DNA of 64,000 bases from Alphaproteobacteria bacterium (GTDB lineage: Bacteria; Pseudomonadota; Alphaproteobacteria; SHVZ01), in NCBI GenBank assembly GCA_009694025.1, contig SHVZ01000001.1:1-64000 (forward strand). The letters run 5' to 3'. A program made the position numbers and the translations under genes. The notes below the pieces were generated by a model that saw nothing but the letters and a program-made list of their open reading frames with translations, did no database searches and had not been told where the DNA came from. Shown piece after piece: positions 1 through 8,936 of this stretch; within the stretch, counting starts at the first letter, position 1; each line of letters opens with the position of its first letter.

Positions 1-82
1 CCGCGATCGTCCGCTGACCCTGGATCGCCTCGAGCGCCACCTTCGCCTTGAACTCGGCCGTAAACCGTCTGCGCGTCTTCAT
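1..82 (-). mobile_element. IS3-family transposase OrfA, N-terminal fragment (IS end near 143-150)
   Basis: Reverse complement from ATG at 82 reads MKTRRRFTAEFKAKVALEAIQGQRTIA, typical of IS3 OrfA; runs off the window edge. Leader TAGAGGTGGTCCCGGTTCCTGAGACAGGGGGC looks like an IS terminus. Confidence 0.8.
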
Positions 83-127
83 CGGGGATCTTCCTTCTCG
101 TCGTCAGATCCACCTTAGCCCCCTGTC

Positions 128-475
128 TCAGGAACCGGGACCACCTCTATCCGTGCCGAGGGGGAATAGCTTTTCGAAGATTTGAAGGTGGCCGTTGGCC
201 GCCTCTTGGTCCCTAAACCCTTCCCATCCGCGTTCCTTCTGGGAACCGACTTCTGTGATTCCGATGTAAAGATCGCCCCCGTCCGTGTTTGCAAGCGCCG
301 ATATGCCTTTGGTCAGGTTGCCGGGCGACACAAGGGTCGCCTTAACGTCGCTGAATTAGCCTTCTTCGGTCCCAAGAATGGCCGCGGCCTGAGTGGCAGT
401 CAGACGCTGCACCCCCAGGGTTATGGGTTTCCCCTTCGAAGGGCCGGAATACCCGAACAGATCTTCGGAAGTCAT
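128..475 (-). pseudogene. AlbA_2 / Schlafen-type DNA-binding domain protein remnant, with in-frame stop and truncated by the IS
   Basis: ATG at 475 reads MTSEDLFGYSGPSKGKPITLGVQRLTATQAAAILGTEEG*FSDVKATLVSPGNLTKGISALANTDGGDLYIGITE in one frame, with TAA at 358-356; the 'ANTDGGDLYIGI' segment is the AlbA_2 signature; frame ends in the IS terminus. Confidence 0.65.
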
Positions 476-505
476 TCGCTATCTCCTTCGAAGATCGAAT
501 TTCGT

Positions 506-757
506 CTATTTAACAGATACTTGTGATCCATTTTCCGGGTGAGCCAACTTTTCCGCCAGCTTTCGGTACCGCCCAGCGTGGGCTTCCGCTAATCGAGCGA
601 CAGCCCTTTCCCACCCCTGCGGGGGCGATCGGTGGGCGGTGGCCGCAGGGTTCAGTCGTGCTTGCCGGATAAGCGCCACTGAGACCCCGAGCGCCTTTGC
701 AAGCTCGGCGTGACTAAGGGGAGCGAACAAAGCGTCTGTAGCTTTTCGAAAATCCAT
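506..757 (-). CDS. Small helix-turn-helix (Cro/CI-like) protein, 83 aa
   Basis: MDFRKATDALFAPLSHAELAKALGVSVALIRQARLNPAATAHRSPPQGWERA...; HTH-like 'AELAKALGVSVALIRQARL'; GGAG upstream of ATG; divergent from the transposase-like gene. Confidence 0.65.
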   Translation of the reverse strand: MDFRKATDALFAPLSHAELAKALGVSVALIRQARLNPAATAHRSPPQGWERAVARLAEAHAGRYRKLAEKLAHPENGSQVSVK

Positions 758-808
758 GTATGCACTCCGATTGACAGACGGAATAAAATGTATATCATAG
801 TGCATACA
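757..808. promoter_or_regulatory. Divergent promoter/operator: inverted repeat TGTATGCACT (757-766) / AGTGCATACA (799-808) around TTGACA (771-776) - 16 bp - TATCAT (793-798)
   Basis: Direct reading; arms are exact reverse complements; the promoter elements for the + strand gene lie between the arms. Confidence 0.6.
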
Positions 809-826
809 AACACAAGGACTACCTCG

Positions 827-1687
827 ATGAACCGCCTCCCCCTCACTCGCCGGACCCAGATCATCAACTGCCTCGTCGAGGGCAACTCGATCCGGTCGAC
901 CGAACGGATGACCAACACGCACCGCGATACGGTCATGCGGTTGCTGGTTCAGGTCGGCAGCGGATGCGCTGCTCTGTCCAACGAGATGATGCGCGATCTC
1001 CCCTGCAAGCGCGTCGAAGTCGATGAGATTTGGAGCTACGTCGCGAAGAAGCAGCGCCAGCTACAGCCGGGCGATGACAAGTCGCGCATCGGCGATCAGT
1101 GGACGTTTGTCAGCATGGACCCGGAAACCAAGCTGGTCCCGTCCTACTTGGTCGGAAAGCGCAACGGGCGTACGGCAACGGTTTTCATGACCGATCTGGC
1201 GAGCCGTCTCAGCAATCGCGTGCAACTGACCAGCGATCAGTTGAACAGCTACATCGAAGCGGTCGACACGGCGTTTCGCGGCGAGGTCGATTACGGGCAG
1301 GCGGTTAAATTTTACGAGGCAGAAGTTGGTAGCGCCGGTCGCTATAGCCCGCCGCGCGTTGTTGCGTCGGAGCGCCGCCCCATCGTCGGCAATCCCGAGC
1401 CGCGCCACATTTCAACGAGCCTGATCGAGCGCCAGAACCTCACGATGCGGATGAGCATTCGTCGGTTCACCCGGTTGACCAATGCGTTCTCGAAGAAGAT
1501 CGAGAACCACCGGGCCGCCGTGGCGCTCCACTTCGCCAACTACAACCTCGTCAGGATGCACCGCGCGATCCGCTGCACTCCGGCCATGGCTGCGGGCGTT
1601 GTAAACCGGCTTTGGACGCTTGAAGAGTTGGTTGACCGCGTGACGGTCGGATATGGCCGCGAAGATCGGGGCCCCAGGTTCGACTAG
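827..1687 (+). CDS. IS1-like (DDE) transposase family protein
   Basis: MNRLPLTRRTQIINCLVEGNSIRSTERMTNTHRDTVMRLL...VDEIWSYV...LTSDQLNSYIEAV...HISTSLIERQNLTMRMSIRRFTRLTNAFSKKIENH; AAGGA SD at 814-818; ORF track extends too far upstream. Confidence 0.85.
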   Translation: MNRLPLTRRTQIINCLVEGNSIRSTERMTNTHRDTVMRLLVQVGSGCAALSNEMMRDLPCKRVEVDEIWSYVAKKQRQLQPGDDKSRIGDQWTFVSMDPETKLVPSYLVGKRNGRTATVFMTDLASRLSNRVQLTSDQLNSYIEAVDTAFRGEVDYGQAVKFYEAEVGSAGRYSPPRVVASERRPIVGNPEPRHISTSLIERQNLTMRMSIRRFTRLTNAFSKKIENHRAAVALHFANYNLVRMHRAIRCTPAMAAGVVNRLWTLEELVDRVTVGYGREDRGPRFD

Positions 1688-1723
1688 GTCTAAACTAGGA
1701 CACTACCCAAGCCGGTACCGTGG

Positions 1724-1752
1724 TTGACAGGGTCGCGAGCCGCCCGGATATT
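1724..1752 (+). promoter_or_regulatory. Putative sigma70 promoter for argD (TTGACA 1724-1729, 17 bp, GATATT 1747-1752)
   Basis: Motif and spacing read directly upstream of argD. Confidence 0.4.
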
Positions 1753-1811
1753 TGGCGGTTTCCGCCCTAGGGTCGCCGCCCGGGGTCCTATCCTTCCTGC
1801 AGGAGTCGACC

Positions 1812-2984
1812 GTGACCGCCGCCGTGATGCCGACCTACGGGCGCTATGACATCGCCTTCGAACGGGGCGAGGGACCCTATTTGTACGCCACCGATGGCCG
1901 CCGCTTCCTCGACTTCGCCGCCGGGATCGCGGTCAACGCGCTTGGCCATTCGCACCCTAGGCTGGTCAAGGCGCTGGCCGAACAGGGCGCCAAGCTCTGG
2001 CACGTCTCCAACCTCTACCGCATTCCCGAGCAGGAGACGCTGGCCGAGAAGCTGACCAAGAACACCTTCGCCGACCAGGTATTCTTCTGCAATTCCGGCG
2101 CCGAGGCGTTGGAAGGCGCGATCAAGCTGGTCCGCAAGTTCCACGACGAGACCGGGCATCCCGAGCGCTATACGGTGATCGGCTGCGCCGGCGCCTTCCA
2201 CGGCCGTACGCTCGCCACCCTCGCCGCCGCCGGCAATGAGAAGTACCTGAAGGGCTTCGATCCGGCGGTCGAGGGCTTCCGCCAGGTCGCCTTCGGCAAT
2301 CTCAACGAGCTCCGCGCCGCCATCGACGAGAAGACCGCGGCGATCCTGGTCGAGCCGGTCCAGGGCGAGGGCGGCATCAAGCCGGCGCAGCTCTCCTATC
2401 TCCGCGAGCTCCGCAAGATCGCCGACGAGTTCGGCATCCTGCTCGTCTTCGACGAGGTCCAGTGCGGCATGGGCCGCTCGGGCAAGCTGTTCGCCTATGA
2501 ATGGGCGGGTGTGACGCCCGACGTCATGTGCATCGCCAAGGGTCTCGGCGGCGGCTTTCCGGTCGGCGCCTTCATGGCGACCGACAAGGCCGCGGTCGGC
2601 ATGACCGCAGGTACTCACGGCTCGACCTTCGGCGGCAACCCGCTGGCGATGGCCGTTGCCAACGCGGTCGTCGATGTAATGCTCGAGCCGGGATTCCTCG
2701 AGCGCGTCGACAAGATCGCGCGCGTCCTCTGGAAGGAGCTGGAGGCGTTGGTCAAGCGCCATCCCAAGGTGTTCATCGAGGTGCGCGGCGCCGGTCTGAT
2801 GCTTGGGCTCCGCTGCCACGTCGTCAACACCCAGCTCGTCGACAAGCTGCGCGAGATCGGGCTCCTCGCCGTCGGCGCCGGCGAGAATGTGGTGCGCCTG
2901 GTGCCGCCGCTGATCATCGACGAACGCCACGTACGCGAGGCAGTCGAGAAGATCGACAAGGCCGCATCGCAACTCGCCGCCTGA
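1812..2984 (+). CDS. argD: Acetylornithine aminotransferase
   Basis: PLP class-III aminotransferase motifs ([59 protein letters not shown]); GTG start with AGGAG SD; next to argF. Confidence 0.9.
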   Translation: MTAAVMPTYGRYDIAFERGEGPYLYATDGRRFLDFAAGIAVNALGHSHPRLVKALAEQGAKLWHVSNLYRIPEQETLAEKLTKNTFADQVFFCNSGAEALEGAIKLVRKFHDETGHPERYTVIGCAGAFHGRTLATLAAAGNEKYLKGFDPAVEGFRQVAFGNLNELRAAIDEKTAAILVEPVQGEGGIKPAQLSYLRELRKIADEFGILLVFDEVQCGMGRSGKLFAYEWAGVTPDVMCIAKGLGGGFPVGAFMATDKAAVGMTAGTHGSTFGGNPLAMAVANAVVDVMLEPGFLERVDKIARVLWKELEALVKRHPKVFIEVRGAGLMLGLRCHVVNTQLVDKLREIGLLAVGAGENVVRLVPPLIIDERHVREAVEKIDKAASQLAA

Positions 2985-2995
2985 CGAGCCCCCGC

Positions 2996-3907
2996 ATGTC
3001 CCCCAAGCATTTCCTCGACCTCGACGGGTTCGAGGCGAAAACCCTCCGTTCGATTCTCGACGACGGGCTGGCGATGAAGCGCGCGACCAAGGCGGGAAAG
3101 CGTGCCCGCCCGCTCGACGGCAAGATGCTGGCGATGATCTTCGAGAAACCTTCGACCCGCACCCGCGTCAGCTTCGACGTCGCCATGCGCCAACTCGGCG
3201 GCGAGTCGATCATGCTGTCGGCGGCCGAGATGCAGACCGGGCGCGGCGAGACCGTCGCCGACACCGCCCGCGTGCTGTCGCGCTACGTCGACGTCATCAT
3301 GATGCGGACCTTCCAGCCCTGGAAGCTGCACGAGATGGCACGCTACGCCACCATTCCGGTGATCAACGGGCTCACCGACACCAGCCACCCCTGCCAGCTC
3401 ATGGCCGACGTGATGACCTTCGAGGAGCATCGGGGCTCGATCGCCGGCCGGGTCGTCACCTGGTCGGGGGACGGCAACAACGTCGCGGCCTCCTGGGTCC
3501 ATGCCGCGGTCCGCTTCAACTTCGAGCTGCGCCTCGCCTGCCCGACCGAGCTCACCCCTCCGGACAACCTGATCCGCTGGGCCCACGATCAGGGCGGCCG
3601 GGTGGTCGTCACCGAGGACGTGGACTCGGCCGCCCGCGGCGCCGACTGCGTGGTCACCGACACCTGGATCTCGATGAACGACACGACCCAGGGCGAGACC
3701 CGCCACAACCTGCTGGCACCCTACCGGGTCGATGACCGGCTGATGAAGCTGGCCAAGCCCGACGCCCTCTTCATGCACTGCCTTCCGGCGCACCGCGGCG
3801 AGGAGGTCAGCGCCTCGGTGATCGACGGCCCGCAATCGGTCGTCTGGGACGAAGCGGAGAACCGGCTCCACGTCCAGAAGGCCATTCTCTCCTGGTGTCT
3901 CTCCTAG
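2996..3907 (+). CDS. argF: Ornithine carbamoyltransferase
   Basis: [21 protein letters not shown]...[16 protein letters not shown]...[17 protein letters not shown]. Confidence 0.95.
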   Translation: MSPKHFLDLDGFEAKTLRSILDDGLAMKRATKAGKRARPLDGKMLAMIFEKPSTRTRVSFDVAMRQLGGESIMLSAAEMQTGRGETVADTARVLSRYVDVIMMRTFQPWKLHEMARYATIPVINGLTDTSHPCQLMADVMTFEEHRGSIAGRVVTWSGDGNNVAASWVHAAVRFNFELRLACPTELTPPDNLIRWAHDQGGRVVVTEDVDSAARGADCVVTDTWISMNDTTQGETRHNLLAPYRVDDRLMKLAKPDALFMHCLPAHRGEEVSASVIDGPQSVVWDEAENRLHVQKAILSWCLS

Positions 3908-3908
3908 G

Positions 3909-4799
3909 ATGGCGGCGAAGACCGATACCATCGGCGCCGGGCGCGCCGATGATGTCGTTCTGCCGTTCCATGTCGAGGGGCTGAACGTCCGCGGCCGCAT
4001 CGCCCGCCTCGGGCCGGCCCTCGACGCCATTCTTCGTCAGCGCGCCTATCCTCGCCCGGTGAGCCGGCTGCTCGGCGAAGCCCTGGCCCTCGCCGCGGCG
4101 GTCGGATCGTCGCTCAAGTACGACGGCGTCTTCTCGGTCCAGGCCAAGGGCAACGGGCCGATCCGGCTCCTGGTGGTCGACATGACCTCGGCCGGGCATC
4201 TGAGGGGCTATGCCCAGCTCGCCGAACGCCCGGTCGCCGCCGATGAGCGCCGCCTCGACCATCTGGTCGGCAGGGGCCAGCTCGCCTTCACCGTCGATCA
4301 AGGGCCCAACACCGAGTGCTACCAGGGCATCGTCGCCCTCGGCGCGGAGACGCTCGCCGACGCCGTCGACCACTATTTCCGCCAGTCCGAGCAGCTCGAG
4401 ACCCGCCTCGTGCTGGCATCCGGCCTCACGACGGCGTGGCGGTCGACCGCATTGATGATCCAGCGCCTGCCCGGCGAGGCGCCCGACCCCGACGCCTGGA
4501 ACCGCACGCTCCATCTTCTCGGCAGCGTGACCGAGGCGGAATTACTCGACCCGGGGCTCAAGAGCGAGGATCTGCTCTACCGCCTGTTCCACGTCGAAGG
4601 CGTCCGGGTTTTCTCGACCCGTCCGGTCGAAGCGAGATGCCGGTGCACGCGCGCGCGGGCCGAGGGCGCGCTTCGCCTGGTGCCGGATTCGGACCTGCCC
4701 GAGCTCATGGTCGATGGCCGGTTCATCGTCACCTGCCAATTCTGCAATGCCAGCAACATCTTCTCGGAAGAGGAGGTGCGCTCGCTCCGGGCGGGCTAG
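3909..4799 (+). CDS. hslO: Hsp33 redox-regulated chaperone
   Basis: C-terminal zinc motifs CRC ... CQFC; HSP33 fold sequence; follows argF. Confidence 0.9.
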   Translation: MAAKTDTIGAGRADDVVLPFHVEGLNVRGRIARLGPALDAILRQRAYPRPVSRLLGEALALAAAVGSSLKYDGVFSVQAKGNGPIRLLVVDMTSAGHLRGYAQLAERPVAADERRLDHLVGRGQLAFTVDQGPNTECYQGIVALGAETLADAVDHYFRQSEQLETRLVLASGLTTAWRSTALMIQRLPGEAPDPDAWNRTLHLLGSVTEAELLDPGLKSEDLLYRLFHVEGVRVFSTRPVEARCRCTRARAEGALRLVPDSDLPELMVDGRFIVTCQFCNASNIFSEEEVRSLRAG

Positions 4800-4912
4800 A
4801 GTCGGTGGCTGCGGGATACGGGGGTCGTTTTTCCGTGGCGCGACCGCCTTCTCAGGTTGACCCACGCCCACGCCGACGCCACATGTCGTTGGCAATTCGA
4901 GACGAGGCAACA

Positions 4913-5506
4913 ATGTCGCTCCTGAAGAGGCTCCCCTTTCTCGCCGTCGTCGTGCTCTCGGCCTGTGTCGCGCCGCCGCCGGCCCGCCTTCCCGACATGA
5001 CCTTCACCGACCGGCCGCGCTTCCTTCTCGACGTGGCCGAGGTGCAGGTCATCGATCAGTACCAGCCGCCGTTCCGGCTGCCGAACGTCGAGCATCAGGT
5101 GCCGGTATCGCCGGCGAAGGCGACGGAACGCTGGGCGCGGGACCGTCTGGTGGCGGTCGGCGGCAGCGGGCGTGCCATCGTGACGATCAAGGACGGGCGC
5201 GTGCTCGAAAGCTCGCTCCGGGTGACACCGGGCGTCCAAGGCGTGTTCACCCAAGACCAGGCCGCGCGCTACGAGGCGATCGTCGAGGTCACGGTCGAGA
5301 TCCGTCCGGGCGCCGGCGTCTTGACCGCCGATGCGATCGCGAGCGCCAGGGCAGAGCGGACCCGGACGGTGTCGGAAGGCATCTCTCCGAACGAGCTCGA
5401 CCGCGTCCACTTCGAGCTGGTCGAGGGGGTGATGCGCGACCTCGACCTGCAGCTCGACGCCAACCTCCGGCGCTTCCTGGTCGCCTACATCCGGGACATT
5501 CGCTAG
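4913..5506 (+). CDS. Putative lipoprotein, conserved hypothetical
   Basis: MSLLKRLPFLAVVVLSACVAPPP: lipobox LSAC; 197 aa; no recognised domain. Confidence 0.6.
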   Translation: MSLLKRLPFLAVVVLSACVAPPPARLPDMTFTDRPRFLLDVAEVQVIDQYQPPFRLPNVEHQVPVSPAKATERWARDRLVAVGGSGRAIVTIKDGRVLESSLRVTPGVQGVFTQDQAARYEAIVEVTVEIRPGAGVLTADAIASARAERTRTVSEGISPNELDRVHFELVEGVMRDLDLQLDANLRRFLVAYIRDIR

Positions 5507-6516
5507 AAACCGGAAAGAAACGCCGCCGCGTTGGCGCCGAGGCTGGCGGAGAGGTAGCCGCCCTCCTGGATCAGCACCGTCGGCAGGCCGAGGGCCGCGA
5601 TCTCAACGGCGATCCGCCGGAAGCCCGCGGTCGAGATCTTGAGGATGCCGAGCGGGTCGTCGGCCGACGCATCGAGCCCGAGCGACACCAGCAGCAGCGC
5701 CGGAGCGTAGGCGCGGATGCGGTCGAGCCCGCGCCCGAGCGCCTCGAGGTAGGCCTCGTCTCCGGTCCCGGGCGGCAGGGGCAGGTTGAAGGTGGTGCCG
5801 GCCCCGGCCCCTTCGCCGACCTCGTCGGCGTAGCCGGCGAAGAACGGGTAGTAGACGGCGGGGTCGGCATGCAGCGACACGAACAGCACGTCCGGGCGCC
5901 GCCAGAAGATCCCCTGGGTTCCGTTGCCGTGGTGAACGTCCACGTCGAGGACCGCGACACGCCCTTTGGTCCGGGCGGCGATATCGGCCGCCGCCGCCAC
6001 GTTGTTGAGGAAGCAGAAGCCTCCGGCCTGATCGGCGAAGGCATGATGGCCGGGCGGGCGGCAGAGGCCGTAGGCGGCGCGTTCGCCCGAGAGCACGACC
6101 TCGGTCGCCGAAAGTGCGCAGTCGACGGCGACAAGCGCGCCTTCCCAGGTGCCCTTGCCGATCGGGCAGGCGGTGTCCGCCTGGTACCAGCCGGCGCGGG
6201 CGACAGGATGGGCCGACGGTCGCGCCATGTTGCGTCCGGGGTGGATGTTGGGAATCACCTCGGCCGAGGCGCCCGGCAACCCACGCCACGCTTGGTATCC
6301 ATCCTTCAGGAACGCGAGATAGCCGGCGGCGTGGATCGCCTCGACCGCGGTTGTCCCATGGCGCCGAGGCGCCTCGATCCGATGCCCGGCGGCGGCGAGC
6401 GCCGCCAGCAGCACCTCGGCCCGCTCGGGCATCTCCGGGCTATCGACGATCTGTCCGCGGGCGATGAAAGTCTTAGGGGAGTGCCGGATATGATCCGGCG
6501 AGTGGAAGACGCGCAT
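5503..6516 (-). CDS. Histone deacetylase family (acetoin utilization/AphA-like) deacetylase
   Basis: RPPGHHAF, FCFLNNVAAAA, VLDVDVHHGNGTQGIF, LVSLGLDASADDPLG. Confidence 0.9.
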   Translation of the reverse strand: MRVFHSPDHIRHSPKTFIARGQIVDSPEMPERAEVLLAALAAAGHRIEAPRRHGTTAVEAIHAAGYLAFLKDGYQAWRGLPGASAEVIPNIHPGRNMARPSAHPVARAGWYQADTACPIGKGTWEGALVAVDCALSATEVVLSGERAAYGLCRPPGHHAFADQAGGFCFLNNVAAAADIAARTKGRVAVLDVDVHHGNGTQGIFWRRPDVLFVSLHADPAVYYPFFAGYADEVGEGAGAGTTFNLPLPPGTGDEAYLEALGRGLDRIRAYAPALLLVSLGLDASADDPLGILKISTAGFRRIAVEIAALGLPTVLIQEGGYLSASLGANAAAFLSGF

Positions 6517-6577
6517 GGCGCGGGAGTATCCGCCGGCCCTCCGCCGACTACAATGGGCAGGGACAGGAGACGAAGCG

Positions 6578-7816
6578 ATGAAACGAAACCTGGCGATCGA
6601 CGGCAGCCGGCTATGGGCGAGCCTGATGGAGATGGCGAAGATCGGGGCCACGGCCAAGGGCGGCAATGCGCGCCTGGCCGCGACCGACCTCGACCGCGAA
6701 GGCCGCGACCTCTTCGTCGGCTGGGCCAGGGCCGCCGGCTGCTCGATCTCGATCGACCGTATCGGCAACGTCTTCGCCTGCCGCCCCGGCCGCGATCCGA
6801 AGCGACCGCCCGTGGTCACCGGCAGCCATCTCGATACCCAGCCGACCGGTGGGCGCTTCGACGGCGTCTACGGCGTGCTCGCCGGCCTCGAGGTGGTGCG
6901 CACGCTCAACGAGCACGGGATCGAGACCGAGGCGCCGATCGAGGTTGCGGTCTGGACCAACGAGGAAGGCTCGCGCTTCTCCCCGGCGATGATGGGCTCG
7001 GGCGTCTTCGCCGGCATCTGGCCGGTCGAGGAGATCGAGGCCAAGCAGGACGTCGACGGAAAGCGGCTCGGCGACGAGCTCCGCCGCATCGGCTATGCCG
7101 GCGACGTTCAGCCCGGCGGGCGGCCCTTCGCCGCCTATTTCGAGGCGCATATCGAGCAGGGCCCGATCCTGGAGGCCGAGGGCAGGACCGTCGGCATCGT
7201 CACGGGAGCCCAGGGCCAGCGCTGGTACGAGGTGACGGTGACCGGGCAGGAGGCCCATGCCGGCCCGACGCCGATGCCGCGCCGCAAGGACGCGCTGGTC
7301 GGGGCATCCCGCATGATCGACCAGGTCAACCGCATCGGCCTCGCACACCCGCCGAACGCCTGCGCCACCGTCGGCTTCATCCAGTCGAGCCCCAACAGCC
7401 GTAACACCATTCCCGGCCGTGTCTTCTTCACCGTCGACTTCCGTCATCCTGATGACGCGACGCTGTCGGCGATGGATGCCGAGCTGAAGCAGGCCTGCCG
7501 GGAGATCGCGGCCGCCGCCGGCCTCACGGTCGAGATCGAAGACTTCTGGTACTTCCCACCGACGCCCTTCGACCCGGCTTGCGTCGACGCCGTCCGCAAG
7601 GCGACCGAGCGCCTGGGCTATCCGTCGCGCGAGATCGTCTCCGGCGCCGGACATGACGCGGTCTATGTCGCGCGGGTGGCGCCCGCCGCCATGATCTTCG
7701 TTCCCTGCGAGAACGGCATCAGCCACAACGAGGTCGAGAACGCGAAGCCAGAAGACCTGACTGCCGGCTGCAACGTGCTGCTCAGCGCGATCCTCGACCG
7801 GGCGATGACGGCCTGA
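6578..7816 (+). CDS. M20-family Zn-dependent hydantoinase/carbamoylase amidase
   Basis: GSHLDTQPTGGRFDGVYGVLAGLEVVR, WTNEEGSRFSPAMMGSGVFAG, AGHDAVYVA. Confidence 0.9.
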   Translation: MKRNLAIDGSRLWASLMEMAKIGATAKGGNARLAATDLDREGRDLFVGWARAAGCSISIDRIGNVFACRPGRDPKRPPVVTGSHLDTQPTGGRFDGVYGVLAGLEVVRTLNEHGIETEAPIEVAVWTNEEGSRFSPAMMGSGVFAGIWPVEEIEAKQDVDGKRLGDELRRIGYAGDVQPGGRPFAAYFEAHIEQGPILEAEGRTVGIVTGAQGQRWYEVTVTGQEAHAGPTPMPRRKDALVGASRMIDQVNRIGLAHPPNACATVGFIQSSPNSRNTIPGRVFFTVDFRHPDDATLSAMDAELKQACREIAAAAGLTVEIEDFWYFPPTPFDPACVDAVRKATERLGYPSREIVSGAGHDAVYVARVAPAAMIFVPCENGISHNEVENAKPEDLTAGCNVLLSAILDRAMTA

Positions 7817-8816
7817 GCCGGCCAGCCGTCCATACGGCGAGGCCGAACAGCGCGAGCGCGCCCGCCTGATGGGTGGCGGCGAGGCCGGTCGGGACCCCGA
7901 GGAGAAGCGTCAGGATGCCGAGGCCGACCTGGACCATCGCCATCCCCGCCAGGAGATCGAGCGGCGCGCGCTGCGCCGGAGCCAGCGGCTCGCGCCGGGC
8001 GACGGCCCAGAAGGCGAGGATCGACAACGCCAGCAGCGTCGCGAGCCAGCGATGCAGGAACTGTACTGCCGCCGGCGTCGAAAGGAAGGCGATGGCGTCA
8101 CCGACGAGCCGAACTTCGGCCGGGACCCAGGTGTCGCCCATCAGCGGAAAGGTGTTGTAGACAAGGCCGGCATCGAGGCCGGCAACCAGCGCGCCCGAGA
8201 GAATGACGACGAAGGCAAAGGCGACGAGCCCGGTCGATGCGCGGCTGAGCCAGCGCGGCGTCGGCAGACGCGACACCGGGCGAAGCCGCTCCGCCAACGC
8301 GAGCAGGAGGCCAAAGACGAGGACGGCGAGGCCGAGATGAGCGGCGAGACGGAAATGGCTGACGTGGGGATCGTCGACGAGGCCGGAGGCGACCATCCAC
8401 CAGCCGACCGCGCCCTGGAGCGCACCTAGTATCAGCGCCAGGAGGAGCCACGGGCGGAGCCAGGGTACGAGCTTCCCCCGCCACCAGAACCACGCGAGCG
8501 GCAGCGCGAAGACAAGCCAGATCAGCCGCCCCCAGAGACGGTGGACGTACTCCCACCAGAAGATGCCCTTGAAGTCGGCGAGATCCATCCACGCGTTCAG
8601 TTTCTGGAATTCGGGCGTCGCCCGGTACTCGTCGAAGAGCTTCCGCCAATCGGCCTCGGACAGCGGCGGGAGCGCACCGATCAGGGGCCGCCACTCGACC
8701 ATGGAAAGGCCGGATTCGGTCAGCCGGGTGATGGCGCCGATGACCGCCATGGCGAAGACCATGGCGGCCGTGAGGAGAAGCCAGACGACGACCGGGCGTT
8801 GGGATTTCTCCAGCAT
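7782..8816 (-). CDS. ctaA: Heme A synthase (COX15/CtaA)
   Basis: AITRLTESGLSMVEWRPLIGALPPL, EYVHRLWGRLIW, NTFPLMGDTWVP, HRWLATLLAL. Confidence 0.93.
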   Translation of the reverse strand: MLEKSQRPVVVWLLLTAAMVFAMAVIGAITRLTESGLSMVEWRPLIGALPPLSEADWRKLFDEYRATPEFQKLNAWMDLADFKGIFWWEYVHRLWGRLIWLVFALPLAWFWWRGKLVPWLRPWLLLALILGALQGAVGWWMVASGLVDDPHVSHFRLAAHLGLAVLVFGLLLALAERLRPVSRLPTPRWLSRASTGLVAFAFVVILSGALVAGLDAGLVYNTFPLMGDTWVPAEVRLVGDAIAFLSTPAAVQFLHRWLATLLALSILAFWAVARREPLAPAQRAPLDLLAGMAMVQVGLGILTLLLGVPTGLAATHQAGALALFGLAVWTAGRLRPSSPGRGSR

Positions 8817-8936
8817 GGCCGCACTATGAGGAGGGGCTTGAGGCTTCGCCAGAGCGACCAAGCGTCGCGCTGCCGAATCGGGGTGACGACTCCCCATGTT
8901 TCGCGCTAACTCCTCACCTTCCCCGAGCACGGATCC

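Noticed and set aside
182-526. 114-aa + strand ORF
   Set aside because: Antisense to the AlbA_2-like remnant.
1752-1811. Upstream extension of argD to 1752
   Set aside because: GTG at 1812 has a good AGGAG SD; the extension overlaps the predicted -10 region.
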